Assembly (NCBI GenBank): GCA_027858965.1
Contig: JAQIBS010000010.1
Span: forward strand, 1-49,746
Direction of reading: 5' to 3'
Source of the DNA: Kiritimatiellia bacterium
Lineage (GTDB): Bacteria; Verrucomicrobiota; Kiritimatiellia; RFP12; UBA1067
Length of the DNA: 49,746 nucleotides
This document shows positions 43,699 to 49,746 of the stretch, in pieces. The position numbers and the translations under genes were made by a program. Below the pieces are notes generated by a model, which searched no databases, was not told the origin of the DNA, and worked only from the letters and a program-made list of their open reading frames with translations. Numbering within the stretch: position 1 is the stretch's first letter; every line of letters begins with the position of its first letter.

Positions 43699-45576
43699 TC
43701 ACTTCACCGAAACGCCGCGGATCAACCGGGCCGATCGCGGTGGCAGCCGCTTAACAGTATACGCTCCCTCATGCATGCCAAGCGCTTCATCGGTCCAGTA
43801 GTCAGTCAATTTAGAGCGGGCAGTCAACGTGATGGACAAATCAATAGTCTCCGTGTCGCTCCAGTTGAAGAAATAATAGTATTGCACATTGCCGAGATCA
43901 GTAACCCCTGTCTGGAGTTTTGCATTGGTGAAACGCGCCCCCTGCCCAGTCGGTTCAAGCAGCTTTTTCAGAATACCAAGTTCCTTCTCATGCAGCAACT
44001 CGGCCTTGTCTCCACTCAGAATAAATCCGCCGACGGCATGGATGGATGTGGCATGGAAGATCCACTCATTCTCTGTCACATTTCCTTTCACATTCCAGGG
44101 GCTGTCGGTAGTCAATACTATACAGTCAGGATCGGAGTGCCACAGCTTGCCATTCTGCCACCCTCGGCTCATGTTCTGACGGGCGAGCGACTTGAAGGAG
44201 CGCCACCTGCGACGGATATCACCGCTTGTACGCATGGAGGTCACTAAACCGAACGAAGGCCAGATCGGTGCGTTACAGCCAAGCAGGATAGTCTCTTCAT
44301 CACAGCCACGCAGCACCGCCTGCATGCCTTGTCGATAGGCCTCGATCCGCGTGGCATTCGGCAGATAATGCTGACCTCCCTGAAGGGCACCCCAGTAGTT
44401 GGCATCCAGCTTAAAATAGTTGACACCCCACTCCTCGCGCATCACGCGAAAGACATTCTCGAAATGCTTCTGAACCTCCGGATGGGTTCCATCCAAAGCA
44501 TACCAGGGTCCATAACGCCATCCGCCGAAACTGACGCTGCTTGAATCCAACGGAGTTCCCTGCTCGTTCTTTACGAACCAATCCGGATGCTCGCGCAGTA
44601 CACGCGAATCTTTCTGGGCTATGAATGGGGCAACCCAGATAGCCGGCTCGAAACCCTCGGCGCGAATGTCGGCAAGCGTCTGTTTGATATTGCCGTAATC
44701 CGGGTTGGGGTCCAGCCAGTCACCGAAGAAAGGCTGATAGCCGTCATCAAGCTGAATAAACTTCAGTTCCGGAAGCTTTTTCTTAAAGATCTTCATGTTG
44801 TCACGGATTATCTGATCGGTGACGTTCATGCGGTAGCAGTACCAGGAGCACCACCCGGTGGCAACAGGGGTTACGATTCGGGGCGGATGATTTTCATTGA
44901 TCATATCAGCCAAATGATTGAACAGGTCCCCCTGATTCTCTCCGCCCAGCAGAACGAATTCCGGCAGAGTCCAGCTCTCACCGGGTTCCAGCGCAATTCC
45001 TTCGGTATCCACCGAGATCAGCAGTTGGGTGGCATCAAAGCTGATGCGACCGATAAAGCGTTCACAGGAGGTAAAACCCAGCAGCAGGTTTTCGTTTTCA
45101 GCTAGGTTCACGGTAAAAACGCCGTATGCGGTCGGCAGCCCATGCACCTCGGGAATCTTATAGTGTTTCGAATCCGGGTTGTTGCCGATATCGACGCGCT
45201 CACCCAGAGTACCGCCATTCTGATAGAGCATTGCAAACCCCTCACCGTAAACCGGTGATTCAGGTGGCAGTCCATGCTGCGTCATATTAAATAGAATGAC
45301 CGATGCCGGGCGAACTGTTTCTTTCCCGATATTTTTGACTGTTGTAACGCAGCGGTTCCCTCTCCACTTCCGCTCAACCGATATCAAGTCAGACGAAATG
45401 AGACCGCCCTGCAGATCTTCAACGCTCCAACCGGATTGTTGCAGATCATCAGCAAAACGTTTTCCATTCTCCGAAGAGACGGCATAATCACGTCCATCCG
45501 ATTCCGTACGGCAACCTGAAAGGCAGAGTGTGGTAAGAACTAAAATTAATACACTAAAAACTCGTTTTTTCTTCAT
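43699..45576 (-). CDS. GH36-type alpha-galactosidase lipoprotein
   Basis: 625 aa. The N-terminal lipobox LCLSGC with Cys22 gives a lipid-anchored protein facing the periplasm or cell surface. A beta-sandwich domain (about 30-225) precedes a clan-D barrel with GWCSWYCY, IQLDDGYQ and WVAPF. Asp391 (NYFKLDANYWG) is the expected nucleophile and Asp453 (MRTSGDI) the acid/base of GH36. A small beta-domain closes the protein (TDYWTDEALGMHEGAYTVKR). Likely reaction: release of alpha-galactose, or of alpha-linked residues such as anhydrogalactose-bearing or sulfated oligomers after desulfation. Exact specificity is not readable. Confidence 0.92.
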   Translation of the reverse strand: MKKKRVFSVLILVLTTLCLSGCRTESDGRDYAVSSENGKRFADDLQQSGWSVEDLQGGLISSDLISVERKWRGNRCVTTVKNIGKETVRPASVILFNMTQHGLPPESPVYGEGFAMLYQNGGTLGERVDIGNNPDSKHYKIPEVHGLPTAYGVFTVNLAENENLLLGFTSCERFIGRISFDATQLLISVDTEGIALEPGESWTLPEFVLLGGENQGDLFNHLADMINENHPPRIVTPVATGWCSWYCYRMNVTDQIIRDNMKIFKKKLPELKFIQLDDGYQPFFGDWLDPNPDYGNIKQTLADIRAEGFEPAIWVAPFIAQKDSRVLREHPDWFVKNEQGTPLDSSSVSFGGWRYGPWYALDGTHPEVQKHFENVFRVMREEWGVNYFKLDANYWGALQGGQHYLPNATRIEAYRQGMQAVLRGCDEETILLGCNAPIWPSFGLVTSMRTSGDIRRRWRSFKSLARQNMSRGWQNGKLWHSDPDCIVLTTDSPWNVKGNVTENEWIFHATSIHAVGGFILSGDKAELLHEKELGILKKLLEPTGQGARFTNAKLQTGVTDLGNVQYYYFFNWSDTETIDLSITLTARSKLTDYWTDEALGMHEGAYTVKRLPPRSARLIRGVSVK

Positions 45577-45901
45577 TATCTCTATGCTCCTAACGCGCTT
45601 TCAACCGCAAACATACTACGTTTTGCGCGGCCTTTCGCTTCGCGAAAGAACCACGCCCTACACCTTAGGACAATATTGTAGGACGTGCCTCTCACGCGAA
45701 GCGGGAGGGCGCGTATACTCCATCCCTTTTCGTGCCTTTTGTGTTTTTCGTGGTTAAAAAAATAACGTAGCAACCAGCCATCGCTCCGCAAGCGCAGCTA
45801 TGCCGGTCAAGATGACATCCTGTTAATCCTGTTATCCTGCCGTGCCTCGGCGTAGCCTCTGGCGTAGACGGGTCAAAAATTGTTTTGCGGTTATACTGCA
45901 C
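45577..45901. other. Intergenic region with dispersed repeats, no gene
   Basis: Contains the hairpin CTTTCGC-TTC-GCGAAAG (about 45634-45650), an ACGCGAAGCGGGA element, a TTCGTGCCTTTTGTGTTTTT stretch, and CATCCTGTTAATCCTGTTAT. The last two are repeat motifs of the kind found between genes in many environmental bacterial genomes. Short open frames on both strands have no protein-like composition. Confidence 0.6.
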
Positions 45902-47377
45902 TCAATTCACCGGCATCGACCACTGCTTAGCTTCCCTCTGCCACCACTTCGGTCCCTCGGCCAGCACTTCGCGATCATATGCAATCAGCTCCGCTTTCAT
46001 CCGTTCAAACAGCTCAGGTTCATGCTTCGACTGATCGGTTGTCTCACGGATATCCTGCTTAAGATTGTATAGTTCAAACTCAGTGCGCTGGGAGTTGCCG
46101 ACTATTTTCCAGTCTCCATCACGCAGCGCAACCCTGAACTGGTTGTGCAGGTTACGCCAGTAGAGCGGACGCGGGCGTTCAAAGGGACGTCCTTCAAGCA
46201 ACGGACGGATGGAGGTGCAATCGAGTGCCACCTCCGGTAGCGGAACACCCGCGATATCCAGTAGGGTTGCAAACACATCCGATCCGATGATCGGCGTATC
46301 ACAGACATATCCGGGCTTTACATCAGCCCCTTTCATTCCGGCAGGCCAGCGGATAATCCCAGGCACCCGTACACCACCCTCATGGGTGGCGCGTTTACGA
46401 CCACGCAGACCGCCGGTGCTGCCACGGTAGCGACTGCTGCCAAACACAGAGTCGCTCTGATTGAACGTGCCGAACCCGTCGCGGCCCTCAGGTCCGTTAT
46501 CGCTGGTATACCAGACCAAGGTGTCATCGGAGATTCCAGCATCCTTCAGCGCCTGCATAATCGTACCGACTGCATCATCGATCTGGGTGACATTTCCGAG
46601 ATACTGCTGCAGGCTGGGATCTTTCAGTTTCGCATAGGGCTTCATGAACTTCGGATCACTCTCGATCGGACCATGCGGCTCATGGAACCAGACGGTGATA
46701 AAGAAGGGCTCTCCGATTTTGCGGTGCTCCTTCATCCAGACCAGAAAATGCTTTGCCACGATCTGCGCAGAGTACCCCTCTATTTTACCCAGAGCCTTGC
46801 CATTCAGAAAAAAGTTGAGCGGATCTTTGTGACAGGGCCGCGCCACATTGCCGGTGGCCAGCCAGTAATCGTAACCATACTCATTCATGCTCGGCTGATC
46901 TGAGTTACCACCATATCCGAAATTCTCGAAATGTTCACTCTTGCCAATCCGCTCTTCATAGTAGTGACTCAGATGCCACTTACCGAAATGCGCGGTCTGA
47001 TACCCCTCTTTACGCAACAGCTGCGGCAGGGTGATCTCTGAGGCGGGCAGATGGCAGAAATGACTCTGCGGAACCCAGCGGTACACGCCGTTGCGATAGG
47101 GCGTACGCCCGGTCAGGATAGAGGAGCGCGAGGGTGAACAGACACCGGCAGAGGAGTAACATGAAGTAAATTTAACCCCCTCCTGCGCCAGCCGATCGAT
47201 ATTCGGAGTCTTGATATACTGATGGCCGAACGACCCCAGATCGCCCCATCCCTGATCATCGGTCAGTATCTGGATAAAATTGGTTTTCGGCGAGACCGGC
47301 TTCGCTGCGCGACAGGGCAGGAGAACGCAGAAGAACAAAAAAATCAAGAGCAACATATTGGTGGTAAAGGATTTCAT
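45902..47377 (-). CDS. Secreted S1-family sulfatase
   Basis: 491 aa, signal peptide MKSFTTNMLLLIFLFFCVLL. The formylglycine motif is VCSPSRSSILTGR with Cys80; ligands are TDDQGWGD (40-47), FGKWHLSH and TSDNGPEG, and the catalytic His is in HEPHGPIE. The C-terminal subdomain is complete (FELYNLKQDIRETTDQ). It starts 14 bp after the GH36 stop (47392), so the two are co-transcribed and probably act in sequence: desulfation and alpha-galactosidase action on the same oligomer. Its active-site surroundings resemble those of 40653-42065 more than the other two. Confidence 0.95.
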   Translation of the reverse strand: MKSFTTNMLLLIFLFFCVLLPCRAAKPVSPKTNFIQILTDDQGWGDLGSFGHQYIKTPNIDRLAQEGVKFTSCYSSAGVCSPSRSSILTGRTPYRNGVYRWVPQSHFCHLPASEITLPQLLRKEGYQTAHFGKWHLSHYYEERIGKSEHFENFGYGGNSDQPSMNEYGYDYWLATGNVARPCHKDPLNFFLNGKALGKIEGYSAQIVAKHFLVWMKEHRKIGEPFFITVWFHEPHGPIESDPKFMKPYAKLKDPSLQQYLGNVTQIDDAVGTIMQALKDAGISDDTLVWYTSDNGPEGRDGFGTFNQSDSVFGSSRYRGSTGGLRGRKRATHEGGVRVPGIIRWPAGMKGADVKPGYVCDTPIIGSDVFATLLDIAGVPLPEVALDCTSIRPLLEGRPFERPRPLYWRNLHNQFRVALRDGDWKIVGNSQRTEFELYNLKQDIRETTDQSKHEPELFERMKAELIAYDREVLAEGPKWWQREAKQWSMPVN

Positions 47378-47391
47378 ACTAAATTATCCCA

Positions 47392-49623
47392 TCATTTTAT
47401 TTTCAGAGAGATCATCTGTTTGACACCCCACTTACGCCCGGAGATATTTACACGCCAGAGATTATCGCCCAGATTCTCAACCAAATCAACCTTGCAATTC
47501 TCTGCTGCATTGGCCGCTATCAGCTTGGTACTGTAAAATGTCAGGCTCCCATTCTGCGCACCGGCATCGCTCAACTCAACAGTAATTGATGTTGTTGAAA
47601 TACGCAGTTTGTCAATCTCTGTGGCACCGATGGATAGGTGCAGGTCGGAACCCACCAGTATCGGCCCATCACTGCTGAGCGGTGTGAACCGCAATAACTC
47701 GGAAGAGAACTGCGGCAGAGCGGCCGTGGTATAGCTGTCGGTCGCATACCCAATCACCTTGTTGCTCCAGAAGTCGAAAACCGCACACCTTACTCCGGAA
47801 GGCAGACCTGCGGCTTTAAAATCCAGTTTCAGCGTTCTCTCGCTCTCCTTGGAATTGTACAAATTATAAACCGCGAAGTCACCATAAACACGCTGTGCGG
47901 TAAAGCCGAAGATGCTGTTGTCACCGGTACTCCCGAGTGTCAACAGTCGAGCTGACTCACAACTGCCCGGACGCATAATCTCATAATTGCGCCAGAATTC
48001 CTTCGCATCGGGCGCGTTCAAGGGCTCACTCACCATAGCAGTGCCGCTGCTTAATGCGACTGACGCCAGCCAAGTTTTCCACATACCATCGCCTTGGCGA
48101 ACAGGCCCAAGCTTTCGACTGGGAAGTTTTTCGGCAATGTAGGCGACATCCGCATCGTTCTGCCACCAGACATTATCAAATATCTGGAAACGAAGCACCG
48201 ACTCCAGACACTTATTGAAGTGCGCGGGATGAGAGTCGGGACCGACGCGTGCAGCATCGATAAAGCCAATCACCCCACGTGTCGGCTGCCCAAGACAGGA
48301 GAGAATATACATCTCATCACCAGCTGCCTCGCGATAGAGCGTATAGAGCTCACGGAATATCTGCAGGCGGGTCTTGGTCGGATCGACAAAGCGGCTGCCT
48401 ATCCCATTAAAGTCGATCTTGATATAACCATAGCCACGCTCCTTTGCATCACGGATGATATTAAAAAGGAATTTCTTTGACTCCGGATGACTCGGGTTAA
48501 TCCAGTTAGCTCCATCTGGATGGAAAGAGTTTGGATTCATAAAGCTTTCAATACCCTTGGCATTCTTCTGGATGGCCTCAGGGTTGGCCTTACCCCAGGG
48601 GTGAGCGGGGTTGATCATCAACGGAGCAAACCAGACCCCCGGTATGCAGCCGACCTCCCGGATACGCTTGGCAATGGAGGCCATCCCCTGCGGAAATTTT
48701 TCGTTGCCACTCCAGTCTCCGTCCATCTTCTGGTAGCCATCGTCTATCTGAATGATGCCCCTGCCGAATGTATCGGGGTTGGCCTCAATAGTATCTGTAA
48801 CAGAGAGCACATGTTTGGCATCAATTTTGGTGGTGCGATCATACCAGCTGCACCAGCCATAGATAGCCCCCTTGTTACGGCGAACCCCATGGGTAGTCGC
48901 CACCCAGCGGGTCCAGATATCAGTCGCAGCACTCCCCGGTTCAAAGCAGAAGATCATCTCCTCACTGCGACGGCTCTCGCCCGCCCGAACAAGCACATTA
49001 TCCATCTGCACCCAGGCCTTGAGTCCCTGATTACGAACCTCAACAGTCGTATAAGCCTCAGCAGGACCTACCGGACCGACAAGCAGGGTGTCACCACCGC
49101 TGTGACGGATAAGAGCAACCTCCTTCATGCTCTGATTCATTTCACTCAGAGACAGGGCAGGAGAGTCCTGCATCAAAGGAGTTACAAGCCACTCTGCAGC
49201 ATCCGCAACCTTAAAGCTTCCACCGCCCATTGCATCAAAAAGATCAAAGCTGCGCAACTTCACATCCTTATCGCTGCGATTGTGAAACACAGCCTGAAGA
49301 GTAAAGGCCCGCAGATTCTTCAAACGTTTCAGTTTCAAGGTATAGCTGAAGGGTGAGTCATCCCGTCCGTAAACAGCTGTAGTAAGAACCGCATCACCGA
49401 ACGGTGTTGCGCAGGTTGATTCGGAGGGAGCAGATAACACTTTGTACCCCTTTGTCCCGACCCGATGATTCTTTCCATCCATCTCATACACAGCAGATGA
49501 AGAGCCTTCCAAGGATTTTATCCCCTCTGCCTCAGCAACAATGCGGCTGCTGTCATCCGAGTAGCGGACCCAGTTCTCAGCTGCGTTACAAAAAGTAGCT
49601 GCGATGGCAAAACAGGCCACCAA
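47392..49623 (-). CDS. GH36-type alpha-galactosidase with irregular N-terminus
   Basis: About 743 aa in the longest readable form. The only start codons in frame are TTG 49623 and GTG 49620; no ATG precedes, and the signal-peptide core VACFAIAATFCNAA lacks its usual basic leader, so the true start is lost, shifted or unusual. A beta-sandwich (about 20-240) is followed by the clan-D barrel: GWCSWYDRT, IQIDDGYQK, VWFAPLMI, nucleophile Asp404 (GYIKIDFNG) and acid/base Asp463 (RVGPDSHP). Close relatives act on alpha-galactosides. It is in an operon with the sulfatase at 45902 (14-bp gap). Confidence 0.88.
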   Translation of the reverse strand: MVACFAIAATFCNAAENWVRYSDDSSRIVAEAEGIKSLEGSSSAVYEMDGKNHRVGTKGYKVLSAPSESTCATPFGDAVLTTAVYGRDDSPFSYTLKLKRLKNLRAFTLQAVFHNRSDKDVKLRSFDLFDAMGGGSFKVADAAEWLVTPLMQDSPALSLSEMNQSMKEVALIRHSGGDTLLVGPVGPAEAYTTVEVRNQGLKAWVQMDNVLVRAGESRRSEEMIFCFEPGSAATDIWTRWVATTHGVRRNKGAIYGWCSWYDRTTKIDAKHVLSVTDTIEANPDTFGRGIIQIDDGYQKMDGDWSGNEKFPQGMASIAKRIREVGCIPGVWFAPLMINPAHPWGKANPEAIQKNAKGIESFMNPNSFHPDGANWINPSHPESKKFLFNIIRDAKERGYGYIKIDFNGIGSRFVDPTKTRLQIFRELYTLYREAAGDEMYILSCLGQPTRGVIGFIDAARVGPDSHPAHFNKCLESVLRFQIFDNVWWQNDADVAYIAEKLPSRKLGPVRQGDGMWKTWLASVALSSGTAMVSEPLNAPDAKEFWRNYEIMRPGSCESARLLTLGSTGDNSIFGFTAQRVYGDFAVYNLYNSKESERTLKLDFKAAGLPSGVRCAVFDFWSNKVIGYATDSYTTAALPQFSSELLRFTPLSSDGPILVGSDLHLSIGATEIDKLRISTTSITVELSDAGAQNGSLTFYSTKLIAANAAENCKVDLVENLGDNLWRVNISGRKWGVKQMISLKIK

Positions 49624-49746
49624 TAAAATTGGGTCTTCCGCTGAATCTGTGGGTAAATAATGCTAAATAATGCTTAAAACACCGGGCATAAACCTCTATT
49701 ATGTTGTAAACCAAAACGACACTTTAGAGAGAGACACCCGGTGCGA
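49624..49746. other. Upstream end of window with inverted CACCGGG/CCCGGTG
   Basis: ACACCGGG near 49679 and CACCCGGTG at the very end form an inverted pair around an A/T-rich spacer; a TAAATAATGC motif occurs twice (49654-49673). This sequence directly adjoins the damaged start of the GH36 gene and may be the end of a repeat or mobile element continuing outside the window. No ribosome binding site or promoter can be assigned. Confidence 0.4.

Noticed and set aside
48487-49356. Plus-strand open frame (289 codons)
   Set aside because: Antisense shadow of the GH36 gene, whose catalytic motifs are on the minus strand.
49624-49746. Transposase or complete insertion sequence at the right end
   Set aside because: Only a short inverted pair is visible; no transposase reading frame can be recognised within the window.

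Overview
The window looks like a carbohydrate-degradation region of a marine or anoxic Kiritimatiellota/Verrucomicrobiota-type bacterium (PVC group). The evidence is four apparently intact secreted sulfatases plus one deleted one, and glycoside hydrolases of families GH29 (cut by the left edge), GH95, GH120 (two) and GH36 (two). There are also passenger-type autotransporter-repeat proteins, a PQQ-type propeller protein with an N-terminal domain typical of planctomycete/verrucomicrobial homologues, and a Tat-exported Gfo/Idh/MocA oxidoreductase. No SusC/SusD pair is present, so this is not a Bacteroidetes-type PUL. The phylum is inferred from gene content only. The likely substrate is a sulfated, fucose-, xylose- and galactose-containing algal polysaccharide. 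Nearly all genes lie on the minus strand.

Layout. 1-7.1 kb: GH29 alpha-L-fucosidase start; two large secreted proteins (718-2133, 2431-6149); a PIN-domain toxin/antitoxin pair with a frameshifted toxin. 7.1-12.8 kb: sulfatase pseudogene, SGNH-GH95 fusion, small secreted protein, sulfatase. 12.8-15.8 kb: degraded coding remnant, small secreted CBM-like protein, truncated DUF1080 gene, Gfo/Idh/MocA oxidoreductase. 16.1-20.1 kb: autotransporter-repeat protein and MFS sugar porter, bracketed by 58-bp inverted repeats. 20.3-27.2 kb: tandem GH120 genes plus a translationally coupled UroD-like protein, divergent from an AraC regulator. 27.4-36.4 kb: sulfatase, second autotransporter-repeat protein, PQQ protein. 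36.5-40.2 kb: sialate-esterase pseudogene, esterase-NPCBM protein, long palindrome, HicBA. 40.6-49.6 kb: sulfatase, putative TIM-barrel hydrolase, GH36 lipoprotein, sulfatase, GH36.

The most unusual signal is a set of five otherwise unrelated secreted proteins (718-2133, 2431-6149, 13193-13863, 16102-18477, 29058-31988) that all end in the same seven-residue tail, G-[TA]-[TIV]... with the core T-[IV]-I-[LM]-[LIV]-[QR] directly before the stop. Four of the five, plus the PQQ gene, share an upstream module. It consists of two direct repeats (consensus CGGACARATCGTGCAAAA, plus-strand reading, period 20-21 bp) abutting a -35-like TTGTGT box, with a -10-like hexamer 17-18 bp further on. In four of the five cases two tandem hairpins precede the operator. 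Two of the tail genes are out of frame at simple-sequence repeats near their 5' ends (a G9 tract; a duplicated 5-bp unit), and domain cassettes are shared between tail genes at near-identical DNA level. Together this suggests a co-regulated, shuffling and possibly phase-variable surface or secreted protein family with an undescribed C-terminal signal. The motif, operator and frameshifts are read directly from the sequence; the functional model is inference.

Intergenic DNA is crowded with small perfect hairpins, many with GNA triloops, nested palindromes and dispersed repeats, and several genes are decaying (sulfatase, DUF1080, sialate esterase, PIN toxin). This points to an actively rearranging accessory region.
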